A stretch of 64,000 nt of DNA from Limnohabitans sp. Jir72 (GCF_003063575.1 NZ_NESC01000012.1:27861-91860); one strand, 5' to 3'. Positions 9,700 through 19,882 are shown, counted from the first letter of the stretch. The notes: generated from the sequence alone by a model not told the origin. Numbers and translations are program-made.

Positions 9700-10989
9700 T
9701 CATGAGAGATGCCCGTCAAACATCATCACATCTACTTCATCGCCCACGGCCACGTTGCCTTGAGAATGGCCAAGCACCATCAGGCCATTGGCCTGCACCA
9801 TGGAGCTGAGCACGCCCGAGCCTTGATTGCCAGTCAGACTGACGACCAGTTGGCCTTGGGCATTGGTCGAGACGGTGCCGCGTTGGTATTCTGTGCGGCC
9901 CGGTTTTTTGCGCAAGGCTTGCAGGCTGTGCGCCTTGAGCAGTGGCAGCGCAGGGGCTTTCCAGCCCATCAGTTGCTGCAAGGCCGGACGCACAAATGCG
10001 GCAAAGGTGACCATCACCGCCACGGGGTTGCCCGGCAGGCCAAACAAAACGGCCGCGTGATTGGTTTCGCGGATGCGGCCTACTGCCATCGGGCGACCAG
10101 GCCGCATGGCGATGCGCCAGAACGCGACATCCCCCAGCTTTTTCATCATGGCCTTGGTGTGGTCGGCTTCGCCCACGCTCACGCCGCCACTGGTGATGAC
10201 CGCATCGGCTTGCTGTGCCGCTTGGCGAAAGGCTTGTTCCAACGCAGCGGGTTCGTCGCGCACAACGCCCATGTCGATCAGTTCGCAGCCGAGTTTTTGC
10301 ACCAAGCCGGCCACGGTGTAACGGTTGCTGTCGTACACAGCGCCTTCGCGGGGAGCTTCGCCCAGGCTCAGGATTTCGTCGCCGGTAGAGAAATAGGCCA
10401 CTTGAGGGCGGCGCCACACCTGCACACATGCCAAGCCCAAGCTGGCCACCAGGCCACAAGCAGCTGGGGTGAGCCGAGTCCCGGCGGACAGCGCCACTTG
10501 CCCCGCCATCAGGTCTTCACCCAGCAAGCGCCGGTTGTCGCCCGCTTGCAGCAAGCCAGGGGGAATGGTCACTTGGTCTGCTGTGGTTTGGACGAATTCT
10601 TGGGGCACCACGGTGTCCAAGCCCTGCGGCATGATCGCGCCGGTCATGATGCGCACGCATTCACCGGTTTGAACTTGGCCTTGCCACGCTGCACCGGCGA
10701 GGGCCGTTCCTACCACTTTGAATGTACTGGCCTGGCTGGCCTGCAGTTCGCTGCCGCGCAAGGCATAGCCATCCATGGCCGAGTTGTCGTGTGGCGGCAC
10801 GCTGATGGGGGAAACCACGTCCTGCGCCAGGATGCGGCCCAAGGCCTGCATCAGCGGCACGGATTCTTGTTCGCGCACAGGGGTGACCAATTCGGCCAGA
10901 AAAGCGTTCACATGGCCCGCAGGCAGGGCTTGCGGGTCGTACCCCTGCAGGCCTTGTGCAATCTCGTCTAGTGAAGGAAGCTGGGTCAT
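9700..10989 (-). CDS. moeA: Molybdopterin molybdenumtransferase MoeA
   Basis: A 429-residue enzyme that inserts molybdate into adenylylated molybdopterin. Typical segments are ALGRILAQDVVSPISVPPHDNSAMDGYAL, shown here only in part (SPISVPPHDNSAMDGYA), then GEDLMAGQ and the MoCF-type nucleotide-binding region ITSGGVSVGEADHTKAMM, and FGLPGNPVAVMVTF. ATG 10989 was preferred over a start 27 nt upstream because AAGGT precedes it and homologues start near MTQLPSLDEI. It is the last gene of the moaA-mobA-moeA run, 33 nt after mobA. Confidence 0.94.
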   Translation of the reverse strand: MTQLPSLDEIAQGLQGYDPQALPAGHVNAFLAELVTPVREQESVPLMQALGRILAQDVVSPISVPPHDNSAMDGYALRGSELQASQASTFKVVGTALAGAAWQGQVQTGECVRIMTGAIMPQGLDTVVPQEFVQTTADQVTIPPGLLQAGDNRRLLGEDLMAGQVALSAGTRLTPAACGLVASLGLACVQVWRRPQVAYFSTGDEILSLGEAPREGAVYDSNRYTVAGLVQKLGCELIDMGVVRDEPAALEQAFRQAAQQADAVITSGGVSVGEADHTKAMMKKLGDVAFWRIAMRPGRPMAVGRIRETNHAAVLFGLPGNPVAVMVTFAAFVRPALQQLMGWKAPALPLLKAHSLQALRKKPGRTEYQRGTVSTNAQGQLVVSLTGNQGSGVLSSMVQANGLMVLGHSQGNVAVGDEVDVMMFDGHLS

Positions 10990-11022
10990 GACCTTGGGGC
11001 GATGCCGCTGTGGCATCGCGTT

Positions 11023-11652
11023 TTAAATGGATTCGAGTTGCAGCAATTCCTGCAAGGTGTTCGCGTTGGCAAAAGCATGGGGATCATCGCCAGGCTGGTT
11101 GAAGGCGACCAGCGCACAGCGGTGTTCTGCAGTCCAAGCGTCGATCTTGCGGCCGCCGCTTTGCGTGAATTTCACCAAGCTTTCGAGCAAAGACACTTTG
11201 AGCAGGCAAAACACCGGTTGTGCTCTGATCTGGCCATCGGTTTCGGGTGCTGTGGCCATGGCCAAGTCGGCATCTTGTTCGTGCAGGGCCTGCGCCAGCC
11301 GTTCTAGCAAATCCAGCGGGAACAAAGGTGAGTCGCAAGGCACCGTGAGCAGCAGTGGTGTTTCGCAGCGCTCCAGCCCCGTGAGGAAGCCTGCCAGAGG
11401 ACCGGCATAACCATCGATGCTGTCGGGCCAAACGGGCACACCCAGGGATTCGTAGGCCGACAAATTCCGGTTCGCATTGATCAGGATCTCCTGCACGGGC
11501 AGGCTTTGCATTTGCAGCCGCATCAGGGTTTGCAAGGCCAAAGGCAAGCCACGGAAATTTTGCAAGCCTTTGTCGACGCCGCCCATGCGCGAGCCGCGCC
11601 CACCGGCCAGGATGAGGCCGGTGATGGCCGGTAGATGAACGGTCATGGGCAT
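11023..11652 (-). CDS. mobA: Molybdenum cofactor guanylyltransferase MobA
   Basis: A 209-residue nucleotidyltransferase that adds GMP to Mo-molybdopterin, giving the bis-MGD cofactor of DMSO-reductase-family enzymes. The signature [19 protein letters not shown] near the N-terminus binds GTP, and [12 protein letters not shown] is the metal-binding loop. Two ATGs lie in frame (11652 and 11646); GGAGG sits 3 and 9 nt upstream of them, so the second is equally plausible. The first overlaps the moaA stop (TGATG). Its presence suggests the organism makes bis-MGD enzymes such as nitrate reductase or formate dehydrogenase. Confidence 0.93.
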   Translation of the reverse strand: MPMTVHLPAITGLILAGGRGSRMGGVDKGLQNFRGLPLALQTLMRLQMQSLPVQEILINANRNLSAYESLGVPVWPDSIDGYAGPLAGFLTGLERCETPLLLTVPCDSPLFPLDLLERLAQALHEQDADLAMATAPETDGQIRAQPVFCLLKVSLLESLVKFTQSGGRKIDAWTAEHRCALVAFNQPGDDPHAFANANTLQELLQLESI

Positions 11653-12791
11653 CAGCCTCCGATGTAACTCATTTCGACCCGGCGGCCCGGGCCGCCGGCG
11701 GTGTCGGGGCCGCGCAAGCTGCGCAAAACCGAATACTGGTCGGCGCGGCCTTGCCAGATGGCATCGATGGTGGCGGCCATCGCCTCATCCGTGCTGATCT
11801 GGTCGCGCAGCAACTGGCGCAGGTCATAGCCCTGGCTGGCGAACAGGCACAGGTACAGGCGTCCTTCTGTTGATAGCCGCGCGCGGTTGCAATCCCCGCA
11901 AAATGCCTGGGTGACGCTGCTGATGACACCCACTTCGCCAAGTTGGGGGTCGTAATCCCCTTGGGCATTGGCGTAGCCCCAGCGCTCGGCAGTCTCGCCA
12001 AGCGCCGAGTGCCCCAGTTGCACCAAGGGCATCTCGGCCTGGATGCGTTGCACCACCTCGGCACTGGGCAGAACCTCGTCCATGCACCAGCCATTGGTGG
12101 CGCCCACGTCCATGTACTCGATGAAGCGCAGCACCACGCCTGTGCCCTGGAAATGCCTGGCCATGGGCAAAATTTCGTGGTCATTGGTGCCGCGCTTGAC
12201 GACCATGTTGACCTTGATGGGCCCCAGACCTGCCGCTTTGGCCGCTGCGATGCCTTGCAAAACCTCTTCAACCGGAAAGTCGACATCGTTCATTTGTCGA
12301 AACACGGCATCGTCCAGACCGTCCAGGCTCACAGTCACCCGCTGCAGGCCGGCATCCTTGAGGCTTTGGGCCTTGCGCGCCAGCAAAGAGCCGTTGGTGG
12401 TCAGCGTCAGGTCCAGTGGCTGTCCATCGGGCGTTCGCAAGGCCGCCAGTTGGCTGATCAGGATTTCGATGTTCTTGCGCAGCAGCGGTTCGCCCCCGGT
12501 CAAACGGATTTTGCGCACACCCCGGCCGACAAACACGGTTGCCAGTCGGGTGATTTCCTCAAAACTGAGCAAGTGGCTTTGCGGCAAATAGGCGTAATCC
12601 TTGTCGAACACCTCTTTGGGCATGCAGTAACTGCAGCGGAAGTTGCACCGGTCCGTGACGCTGATGCGCAAGTCCGTCAAAGGCCTGCGCAAGGCATCGG
12701 TCGGTGTTGTGCTCAGGGCTGCGCCTGCCGCGTGGGGCAAAGGCAGACTGGGGTGGCGCTGGTCAACCAGCGGTATAACGCGTTCAGACAT
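11652..12791 (-). CDS. moaA: GTP 3',8-cyclase MoaA (radical SAM)
   Basis: A 379-residue radical SAM enzyme catalysing the first step of molybdopterin synthesis from GTP. The N-terminal 4Fe-4S motif [11 protein letters not shown] has Cys49, Cys53 and Cys56. The substrate-side cluster appears as [20 protein letters not shown] near the C-terminus. The protein ends in GG, as is required for MoaC-coupled activity in the family. The N-terminal 40 residues are longer than usual and low in conservation. It is the first gene of the operon with mobA and moeA. MoaC, MoaD and MoaE are not in the window. Confidence 0.96.
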   Translation of the reverse strand: MSERVIPLVDQRHPSLPLPHAAGAALSTTPTDALRRPLTDLRISVTDRCNFRCSYCMPKEVFDKDYAYLPQSHLLSFEEITRLATVFVGRGVRKIRLTGGEPLLRKNIEILISQLAALRTPDGQPLDLTLTTNGSLLARKAQSLKDAGLQRVTVSLDGLDDAVFRQMNDVDFPVEEVLQGIAAAKAAGLGPIKVNMVVKRGTNDHEILPMARHFQGTGVVLRFIEYMDVGATNGWCMDEVLPSAEVVQRIQAEMPLVQLGHSALGETAERWGYANAQGDYDPQLGEVGVISSVTQAFCGDCNRARLSTEGRLYLCLFASQGYDLRQLLRDQISTDEAMAATIDAIWQGRADQYSVLRSLRGPDTAGGPGRRVEMSYIGG

Positions 12792-12863
12792 GGCTTCGAT
12801 TGTGCCCGAGTGTTCAGGCCCTCAGCGGCTTGTGGACAAGCACCAAGCTGCGGTGCAGGTCTC

Positions 12864-14297
12864 TTAACCGTGTTGAATCGCCACGGTTTTGAGTGTGGTG
12901 AAACCCAGCAGGGCTTCAAACCCTTTTTCGCGCCCATAGCCCGAAGACTTGACCCCGCCAAAGGGCAGCTCCACGCCACCGCCTGCGCCGTAGTTGTTGA
13001 TGAACACCTGGCCGCTGCGCACGCGTTTGGCCATGCGGAACTGCCGCCCGCCGTCACGCGTCCAGATACCGGCCACCAAACCAAATTCGGTGGCGTTGGC
13101 CAATTCGACCGCATGGTCCTCGTCTGTGAAGGCCATTGCCGACAGCACCGGGCCAAAGACCTCTTCTTGCGCCAGGCGGTGCATCACCGGCACATCGCGC
13201 AGCAGGGTGGGGGCTTGGTAAAAGCCGCCTGCAGGTACGCCTGCCGCGATTTGCCCTTGGGCCACGGTGGCGATGCCGTCCGCTTTGGCTTGGTCTAAAA
13301 AGCCGGTGACGCGCTCCAGCTGGCTGGCCCGGATGAGCGGTCCCAAGTCCAGGTTCATGGCGGCTGAACCCACCTGCAGGCGGCTGAAGGCTTCACCTAG
13401 GCGCTTCAAAAGCGGTTCGTAAATGCCCTGCTGAATCAGCACGCGCGAGCCTGCGCTGCAGGTCTGGCCAGAGTTTTGCACGATGGCGTTGACCACCACC
13501 GGAACGGCCGCGTCCAGATCGGCGTCGTCAAAAATGATTTGCGGACTTTTGCCGCCCAGCTCCAGTGTGACCGGGCAGTGGCGCTCAGCCGCGACTTGCT
13601 GGATGAGCGTGCCCACGCGGGGGCTGCCTGTGAAGCTGATGTGGTCAATGCCGGGGTGGCGGGCCAGCGCATCGCCCACTTCGTGGCCATAGCCGGTAAC
13701 GATGTTGATGGCTCCGGGCGGAAAGCCCACCTCGGCGGCCAGCTGCGCCACGCGAATCAGGCTCAGGCAGGCATCCTCGGCGGGCTTGACCACGCAGGCA
13801 TTGCCTGCGGCCAAGGCGCCACCCACGCTGCGGCCAAAGATTTGCATGGGGTAGTTCCAAGGGATCACATGGCCAGTCACGCCATGGGGTTCGCGCCAAG
13901 TCAGCACGCTGTAGCCGTTTTGGTAGGGCAGGGTCTCGCCATGCAGTTTGTCGCACGAACCCGCATAAAACTCAAAGTAACGGGCCAGGGCCACCGAATC
14001 GGCTGCGGCCTGTTTGGTGGGCTTGCCGCAGTCGCGCTGCTCCAGTGCGGCGAGCTCAGCGGCGTGCTCATTCACTTTTTGCGACAGCTTCATGAGCAAG
14101 CGTCCACGCTCCACGGCGGTCAGCTTGCCCCAAGGGCCGTTGAAAGCGGCGCGGGCTGCTTGTACCGCGGCATCGATGTCGGCGGCTTGGCTGCGCGGGA
14201 TCTGATCGAACACCTGCCCGTCAGACGGGTCGAGCACGTCGATGGTTTGGCCTGCCAGGGCCGGAACGGATTGGTTGGCGATGAAATTCAGTTGCAT
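12864..14297 (-). CDS. Aldehyde dehydrogenase family protein
   Basis: A 477-residue NAD(P)-dependent aldehyde dehydrogenase. The glutamate motif VTLELGGKSPQ and the cysteine motif NSGQTCSAGSRVL are intact, as is the NAD-binding FTGSPRVGTLI. The C-terminal INNYGAGGGVELPFGGVKSSGYGREKG is typical of betaine-aldehyde or aminoaldehyde dehydrogenase relatives, but the substrate is not determined. ATG 14297 fits the normal N-terminus MQLNFIANQSVPA; an in-frame extension runs 25 codons further upstream towards the ppa promoter. It stands between moaA and the divergent ppa gene with no obvious operon partner. Confidence 0.88.
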   Translation of the reverse strand: MQLNFIANQSVPALAGQTIDVLDPSDGQVFDQIPRSQAADIDAAVQAARAAFNGPWGKLTAVERGRLLMKLSQKVNEHAAELAALEQRDCGKPTKQAAADSVALARYFEFYAGSCDKLHGETLPYQNGYSVLTWREPHGVTGHVIPWNYPMQIFGRSVGGALAAGNACVVKPAEDACLSLIRVAQLAAEVGFPPGAINIVTGYGHEVGDALARHPGIDHISFTGSPRVGTLIQQVAAERHCPVTLELGGKSPQIIFDDADLDAAVPVVVNAIVQNSGQTCSAGSRVLIQQGIYEPLLKRLGEAFSRLQVGSAAMNLDLGPLIRASQLERVTGFLDQAKADGIATVAQGQIAAGVPAGGFYQAPTLLRDVPVMHRLAQEEVFGPVLSAMAFTDEDHAVELANATEFGLVAGIWTRDGGRQFRMAKRVRSGQVFINNYGAGGGVELPFGGVKSSGYGREKGFEALLGFTTLKTVAIQHG

Positions 14298-14442
14298 GGC
14301 CCCGATTGTGATCCCACCTCGGTATTTGGAAATCACGCCAGAGACAGCCCAAAATTGCCGGGGGAGGCGCAAGCCCGGTGAAAGTAAAATCGGGGTTAAT
14401 CCCTAGGATTCCAATTCCCTCAACTTTCCCAACGAGACAACC

Positions 14443-14973
14443 ATGTCCCTGAACAAAGTCACCCCCGGCAGCAAAATTCCTGAAGCGTTCAATGTGATCA
14501 TCGAAATCCCGATGAACTCCGACCCTGTGAAGTACGAAGTGGACAAAGAGTCCGGTGCTTTGTTTGTGGACCGTTTCATGGGCACCGCCATGCACTACCC
14601 CACCAACTACGGCTACGTGCCCCAGACCATCGCCGGTGACGGTGACCCGGTCGACGTGTTGGTGATGACCCCCTTCCCTTTGCCCCCAGGCGTGGTGGTG
14701 ACTTGCCGCGCCATTGGCATCTTGCTGATGGAAGACGAAGGCGGCATGGACGGCAAAATTTTGGCCGTGCCTACGGAAAAAATCTTGCCTGTCTACGCCA
14801 ACATCAAAACCTTGGCCGATGTGCACGAGCTGCAGCTCAAGCAAATCGCCCACTTCTTTGAACACTACAAAGACCTCGAAAAAGGCAAGTGGGTCAAGGT
14901 CAAGGGCTGGGAAGGCGTCGAGTCTGCTGCCAAAGAACTGATGGACGGCATCGCCAATTACCAAAAAGCCTGA
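14443..14973 (+). CDS. ppa: Inorganic pyrophosphatase
   Basis: A 176-residue family I soluble pyrophosphatase that splits PPi and so drives biosynthetic reactions. The signature DGDPVDVLV carries three metal-binding aspartates, with EIPMNSDPVKYEVDK upstream and DEGGMDGKILAVP downstream. The ATG at 14443 is the natural start. It is a single-gene unit closed by a hairpin terminator 45 nt after the stop codon. Confidence 0.97.
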   Translation: MSLNKVTPGSKIPEAFNVIIEIPMNSDPVKYEVDKESGALFVDRFMGTAMHYPTNYGYVPQTIAGDGDPVDVLVMTPFPLPPGVVVTCRAIGILLMEDEGGMDGKILAVPTEKILPVYANIKTLADVHELQLKQIAHFFEHYKDLEKGKWVKVKGWEGVESAAKELMDGIANYQKA

Positions 14974-15018
14974 TGGGTCTTTGCCAGCGGCTTCTGCCTG
15001 AAGCTGCTGGATCCGCTG

Positions 15019-15055
15019 AACGCCTGCCCGGTTTGCGCCGCGCAGGCGTTTTTTT
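15019..15055 (+). terminator. Rho-independent terminator of ppa
   Basis: AACGCCTGC (15019-15027) pairs with GCAGGCGTT (15042-15050), followed by a run of T residues to 15055. It also lies next to the end of the convergent gene at 15063. Confidence 0.88.
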
Positions 15056-15062
15056 GGGGTTT

Positions 15063-16250
15063 TTACTGGGGCTTTTTCAAAGGCGAGTGCTGCTGCAGGG
15101 CTTCCATGTAATTGTCAATCCCCGCTTTTTCGCGCTCCAAATACCGCGCCACCGCTTCTGAAAACGCCGGGTGCGCCAGCCAGTGGGCGCTGTATGTGGG
15201 CGTGGGCAGCAGGGCGCGGGCCATTTTGTGCTCACCTTGGGCCCCGCCTTCAAAGCGCTTGACGCCATTGGCGATGCACCACGCGATGGGCTGGTAGTAA
15301 CAGGCCTCAAAGTGCAGGCAGTCCACCCGCGCCAGCGCGCCCCAATAGCGGCCATAGGCCACTTCGGGTTGGCCTTGGGCATCCAGGTGCAGGCCGATCA
15401 GGCTGATGCCGATGGGCTGCGCTTCGTGTTCGGCCACAAAAAGCAGCCAGTTTTGGGCCATGTCGGTGCGCATGGACTCAAAAAACGCCGGGGTCAAATA
15501 GGGCGCGTTGCCGTGTTCCCAATAGGTTTGCTGGTAGCAGCGCAGCAGCAAGGCCCAGTCGTCCCCGGTCATGTCGGGGCCGCGCACGGCGCGGAACGTC
15601 ACGCCCGCCTCCTGCACTTTGCGGCGTTCTTGCCGGATTTTTTTGCGCTTTTCTTGCGTCAGGCTGGCCAAAAAATCGTCGAAATCGCGCCAGCCCTGGT
15701 TCTGCCAATGGAACTGCACCTGGTCGCGCTGCAGCAGCCCGGCTTGTTCGCAGGCCTGCAGGTCGTGCGGGCTGCCAAACAAAATGTGCAGGGACGGGAT
15801 GTGGTTGGTTTGGCAAATGTCCAGCAAGGCGGCCAGCAGGGCTTGGCGGGCGGCGTCAGACTCGGCCAGCAAGCGGCTGCCAGGCACGGGGGTGAAGGGC
15901 GAGGCGACCAGGGCTTTGGGGTAGTAGTCGAGGCCGTGGCGCTGGTAGGCGTCTGCCCATGCGTGGTCAAACACGTATTCGCCGCGTGAGTGGGTCTTGA
16001 TGTAGAGCGGGCAGGCGGCGGCCAAAACCTCGCCTTGCAGGGTGCTGCGCCAAAGGCTGATGACTTGCAGCGTCCATCCGGTCTCGGGCGAGGCCGATTG
16101 GCTGGTCAGCATGGCCGACAAATAGGCATGCTGCATGAAGGGGGATGGCGCGTCTTGCCGGGCGAGCAGGCCGTCCCAGGCTTCAGGCGCGATGGCACTC
16201 AGGTCGTCTTCCACCCGGGTGACATAATTCAAGCTCACATTTTCCAGCAC
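15063..16250 (-). CDS. GNAT-like peptidogalycan biosynthesis family protein (DUF482)
   Basis: A protein of about 395 residues related to the FemAB/GNAT-like DUF482 family. Conserved blocks are SPFMQHAYLSAM near the N-terminus, YIKTHSRGEYVFDHAWADAY, and LDYYPKALVASPFTPVPG. Later blocks are KRKKIRQERRKVQEAGV, QTYWEHGNAPYLTPAFF and HFEACYYQPIAWCIANGVKRFEGGAQGEHK, quoted in part. Biochemical function is unproven; an acyl or aminoacyl transferase is inferred from the fold. The start is uncertain: GTG at 16250 or 16238 both lie close to the divergent nadE start at 16255. Confidence 0.78.
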   Translation of the reverse strand: MLENVSLNYVTRVEDDLSAIAPEAWDGLLARQDAPSPFMQHAYLSAMLTSQSASPETGWTLQVISLWRSTLQGEVLAAACPLYIKTHSRGEYVFDHAWADAYQRHGLDYYPKALVASPFTPVPGSRLLAESDAARQALLAALLDICQTNHIPSLHILFGSPHDLQACEQAGLLQRDQVQFHWQNQGWRDFDDFLASLTQEKRKKIRQERRKVQEAGVTFRAVRGPDMTGDDWALLLRCYQQTYWEHGNAPYLTPAFFESMRTDMAQNWLLFVAEHEAQPIGISLIGLHLDAQGQPEVAYGRYWGALARVDCLHFEACYYQPIAWCIANGVKRFEGGAQGEHKMARALLPTPTYSAHWLAHPAFSEAVARYLEREKAGIDNYMEALQQHSPLKKPQ

Positions 16251-16254
16251 CTGT

Positions 16255-17928
16255 ATGACTCTCCAAATTCGTGTGGCCCAGCTCAACTTTGTCGTCGGTG
16301 ACATGCAGGGCAATGCCCGCAAGATCATCGATTTCGCCACCCAGGCCCATGCCGAGGGTGCGCGCCTGGTGCTGACGCCCGAGCTGTCGATTTGCGGCTA
16401 TGCGGCCGAAGACCTGTTGCTGCGCCCCGCTTTCATTGACGCCTGTGATGATGCACTGAAAACAGTGGCCCACGAACTGGCTGGGTTAAAAGGTTTGCAT
16501 GTGGTGGTGGGCCACCCCGAAGGCGGCGGCGTGCGCACCCGCAGCGTGGCGGTGACGCGCCGCCACAACCGCGCCAGCGTCTTGTGCGAAGGGCAAGTGG
16601 TGTGTGCTTACGACAAACGCGAGCTGCCCAATTACCAGGTGTTTGACGAGCGCCGCTACTTCACGCCCGGCAACGGGGTGGGGGTGTTTGAGGTCGAGGG
16701 CGTGCGTGTGGGACTGTTGATTTGCGAAGACGCCTGGTTTGACGAACCGGCTCGCCTCGCGCGTGACGCGGGCGCGCAAATGCTGGCGGTGCTGAACGCC
16801 TCGCCTTTCCATGCGGGCAAGGGCCCGGAGCGCGAGCAACGCATGCGCGAGCGCGTGGCCGATTGCGGCTTGCCCTTGATTTACGCCCATTTGGTGGGCG
16901 GTCAGGATGAGGTGATTTTTGAAGGTCGTTCGTTTGCGCTCAATGCCCAAGGCGAAACCGTGGCGCGGGCCGAGGGTTTCCGTGAATCGGATTTGGCGGT
17001 GCAGGCAACAGTTGGGCCGAATGGCGTGGCACTGCGCGCCGCTGCCGATGCCCTTGTGCCTTTGGCCAGCGCCGATGCCGAGCTTTGGGACGCGCTGGTG
17101 CTGGGCGTGCGCGACTATTTGGGCAAGAACGGTTTCAAGGGCGCGATTTTGGGCCTGTCGGGCGGCATCGATTCGGCGCTGGTGTTGGCGATTGCGGTGG
17201 ATGCGATAGGGGCTGACAAGATCCACGCGGTGATGATGCCGTCGCCCTACACGGCCGACATCAGCTGGATCGATTCGCGCGACATGGTCAAGCGCTTGAA
17301 CGTGCGTTACGACGAGATTTCGATTGCACCGCTGTTTGATGGCTTCAAGCTGGCGTTGTCGGCCCAATTTGAGGGCTTGAAAGAGGACACGACCGAAGAG
17401 AACATCCAGGCCCGCATTCGCGGCACCCTGCTCATGGCGCTGTCCAACAAAACCGGGGCGATTGTGCTGACCACCGGCAACAAGAGCGAGATGGCTACGG
17501 GTTACTGCACCCTGTATGGCGACATGGCGGGCGGCTTTGCAGTGATCAAGGACGTGGTCAAGACCCGTGTGTTTGACCTGGCCCGCTGGCGCAACCTGAA
17601 CGACCCTTATGGTACGGGCAGCCAGCCAATTCCTGAGCGCATCATCACCCGACCGCCCAGCGCTGAACTGCGACCCGACCAAAAAGACCAGGACAGCCTG
17701 CCCGCTTATGAGGTGCTGGACGCCATCATCCAGCGCTACATGGAAAATGACGAGGGTGTGGAGGCACTGATTGCCGACGGCTTTGAACGGGCCGATGTGG
17801 AAAAAGTGACCCGCCTGATCAAGCTCAATGAGTACAAGCGCCGCCAGTCCCCGGTAGGCATTCGCGTGACACACCGCAGTTTTGGCAAGGATTGGCGTTA
17901 TCCTATGACCAACAAATTCCGCGCCTGA
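16255..17928 (+). CDS. nadE: Glutamine-dependent NAD+ synthetase
   Basis: A 557-residue two-domain enzyme that amidates nicotinate adenine dinucleotide to NAD+. The N-terminal nitrilase-type glutaminase shows Glu in LTPELSICGY, Lys in AYDKRELPNY and the nucleophile Cys in GLLICEDAWF. The C-terminal ATP-pyrophosphatase has the P-loop LGLSGGIDSALVLAIAVDA and TGNKSEMATGYCTLYGD. The gene starts with ATG only 4 nt from the divergent neighbour's proposed start, so its promoter must lie partly in that gene. glnB follows 34 nt downstream. Confidence 0.96.
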   Translation: MTLQIRVAQLNFVVGDMQGNARKIIDFATQAHAEGARLVLTPELSICGYAAEDLLLRPAFIDACDDALKTVAHELAGLKGLHVVVGHPEGGGVRTRSVAVTRRHNRASVLCEGQVVCAYDKRELPNYQVFDERRYFTPGNGVGVFEVEGVRVGLLICEDAWFDEPARLARDAGAQMLAVLNASPFHAGKGPEREQRMRERVADCGLPLIYAHLVGGQDEVIFEGRSFALNAQGETVARAEGFRESDLAVQATVGPNGVALRAAADALVPLASADAELWDALVLGVRDYLGKNGFKGAILGLSGGIDSALVLAIAVDAIGADKIHAVMMPSPYTADISWIDSRDMVKRLNVRYDEISIAPLFDGFKLALSAQFEGLKEDTTEENIQARIRGTLLMALSNKTGAIVLTTGNKSEMATGYCTLYGDMAGGFAVIKDVVKTRVFDLARWRNLNDPYGTGSQPIPERIITRPPSAELRPDQKDQDSLPAYEVLDAIIQRYMENDEGVEALIADGFERADVEKVTRLIKLNEYKRRQSPVGIRVTHRSFGKDWRYPMTNKFRA

Positions 17929-17950
17929 TGGCGTGTTTTATACATTTTGA

Positions 17951-18301
<351 letters not shown>

Positions 18302-18354
18302 TCGCCAACAAGTCGGTGGACTATGGCGATTTGCCACAGCCCCAGCTGGTCGTG

Positions 18355-18942
18355 TCAGATCAATTCAGAGCGAGCGGGCAGGCTCATGCCCGATTGTTCA
18401 ACCAGCGACTCAAGCAAGGCCCTAGGCTCTGTGGCCGTGGTCACCAGTTCGGTTTGCCACGTTCCCATGAAGTCGTGTGACACAACCTGACCGATGAAGG
18501 CCATCAGGCTGTCGTAATAGCCATGGCAGTTCAAGATGCCGATGGGTTTGTCGTGGTAACCCAGTTGGCGCCAAGTCCAGACTTCAAATAACTCTTCAAA
18601 GGTGCCGATGCCGCCTGGCAACGCCAAAAACGCATCGGCTTTCTCGGCCATCATCCTTTTGCGTTCATGCATGGTGTCCACCACATGCAGTTCGGTCAGG
18701 CCGTGATGAGCCCATTCTTTCTCCACCAATGCGGTGGGGATGATGCCAACGACCTGTCCACCAGCGCCCATTGTGGCCTGAGCGACGATGCCCATCAGGC
18801 CGTTGCGGCCACCGCCGTAAACAAGTTGCCCGCCGTGTTCGCCGATCCAGGTGCCGACTTGTCTTGCCATTTCGGCAAAGCGCGGGTCATCGCCGTTGCG
18901 TGAGCCACAGTAAACGCAAAGGGAAAATGCAGGCGCAGCCAT
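18355..18942 (-). CDS. LOG family protein (nucleoside monophosphate phosphoribohydrolase)
   Basis: A 195-residue protein of the lysine-decarboxylase-like LOG family (TIGR00730). The hallmark PGGIGTFEE and the upstream YGGGRNGLMG are present, as is the arginine-containing MHERKRMM. Characterised relatives release the base from cytokinin riboside or other nucleoside 5'-monophosphates; the physiological role in bacteria of this type is unclear. ATG 18942 gives the standard N-terminus MAAPAFSLCVYCGSRNG. It is the last gene of a six-gene minus-strand run, 14 nt after dgkA. Confidence 0.9.
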   Translation of the reverse strand: MAAPAFSLCVYCGSRNGDDPRFAEMARQVGTWIGEHGGQLVYGGGRNGLMGIVAQATMGAGGQVVGIIPTALVEKEWAHHGLTELHVVDTMHERKRMMAEKADAFLALPGGIGTFEELFEVWTWRQLGYHDKPIGILNCHGYYDSLMAFIGQVVSHDFMGTWQTELVTTATEPRALLESLVEQSGMSLPARSELI

Positions 18943-18956
18943 GTTGAGGTGCCTTG

Positions 18957-19376
18957 TCAGGCCTGCAAGGCCTGTTGGATGGCCGCCATCCAAGTGCCGA
19001 CACACAGCAGCAAGCTGAGCAATACGGCTGCGCTGCCCATGTCTTTGGCGCGCTTGGACAAGTCATGCCACTCTGGGCCGATGCGGTCGATGGCCGATTC
19101 AATGCCTGTATTGAGCAGCTCAACAATCATGACCAACAAAACCGAGCCAGTCAGCAGGGCGGTTTCTACCCAGTTTTGCCCGAGCCAAAAAGCCAGTGGC
19201 AACAGGACCACAGCAGCGATCGCTTCTTGGCGAAAAGCGGTTTCGTGCCAGCCAGCCAAAAGGCCTTGAAGTGAATAACCTCCCGCATGCAAGACGCGGC
19301 TCAAGCCGGTTCGTGCTTTTTGCGGGTTGACAGGGGTGGCCTTAGATGGACGTTGATCGGACATGGGGTCATTCAT
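18957..19376 (-). CDS. dgkA: Diacylglycerol kinase
   Basis: A 139-residue integral membrane kinase that phosphorylates diacylglycerol, recycling it to phosphatidate. The hallmark ELLNTGIESAIDRIGPE, then HDLSKRAKDMGSAAV, holds the catalytic Glu and metal ligands, between hydrophobic helices. The N-terminal 30 residues are polar and slightly longer than in E. coli. The ATG at 19376 overlaps the stop of the RDD gene (ATGA), which decides the start over the ATG at 19364. Confidence 0.95.
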   Translation of the reverse strand: MNDPMSDQRPSKATPVNPQKARTGLSRVLHAGGYSLQGLLAGWHETAFRQEAIAAVVLLPLAFWLGQNWVETALLTGSVLLVMIVELLNTGIESAIDRIGPEWHDLSKRAKDMGSAAVLLSLLLCVGTWMAAIQQALQA

Positions 19377-19882
19377 TGGGTTGAAATCAACCGGGTTCCA
19401 GCCCATGCATCATGCCAAAACTGGCGTTGTGGGTGAAAGCGGCTGAGCAAGGCCCAGACGAGGACCCAGCCCAGCGTGAGCACTGCAACTTCCAGTGCAG
19501 GCAGTTGAAAGGGCAGGGTCACCATCAAGGGTGGCAAGAACCAAAGCCAGGACAGGATGTAGCGCAAAAGGGCCCGTGGCTGGGTCAGGCGCTGACCCGC
19601 AGCGTCCACAGCGCTGATGTGCCAAGTTTTCATGGCCAGGGTTTGACCGCGCGACCAAAACCAGGTGAAGTAAATGCCCAGAATTAAAAATAAAAATGCT
19701 TGCAAGCCAGGGCGATTGTCCATGGCGTGTTTGGTCTGGCTGAGGGCGCTGAAAAGGTAGCCTGAGATGAAAACCACACCAAAAAGCAGCATGCCCTCGT
19801 AAAGCCAGCAGGCCATGCGTCGTTTCAAGGGGGGCGCTGTCAAGTCTGTCTGCACTGGTACCGCCGGATCGTGTTTCGTCAA
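19373..19882 (-). CDS. RDD family membrane protein
   Basis: A 169-residue protein with three to four hydrophobic segments of the RDD family. Visible are the N-terminal PPLKRRMACWLYEGMLLFGV (in place of R-x-x-D-x-x-D), the middle TWFWSRGQTLAMKTWHISAVD and the end FWHDAWAGTRLI. The family has no firm biochemical role. The start is a TTG overlapping the previous stop as TTGA; the first in-frame ATG would cut off the conserved first block. Confidence 0.85.
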   Translation of the reverse strand: MTKHDPAVPVQTDLTAPPLKRRMACWLYEGMLLFGVVFISGYLFSALSQTKHAMDNRPGLQAFLFLILGIYFTWFWSRGQTLAMKTWHISAVDAAGQRLTQPRALLRYILSWLWFLPPLMVTLPFQLPALEVAVLTLGWVLVWALLSRFHPQRQFWHDAWAGTRLISTQ

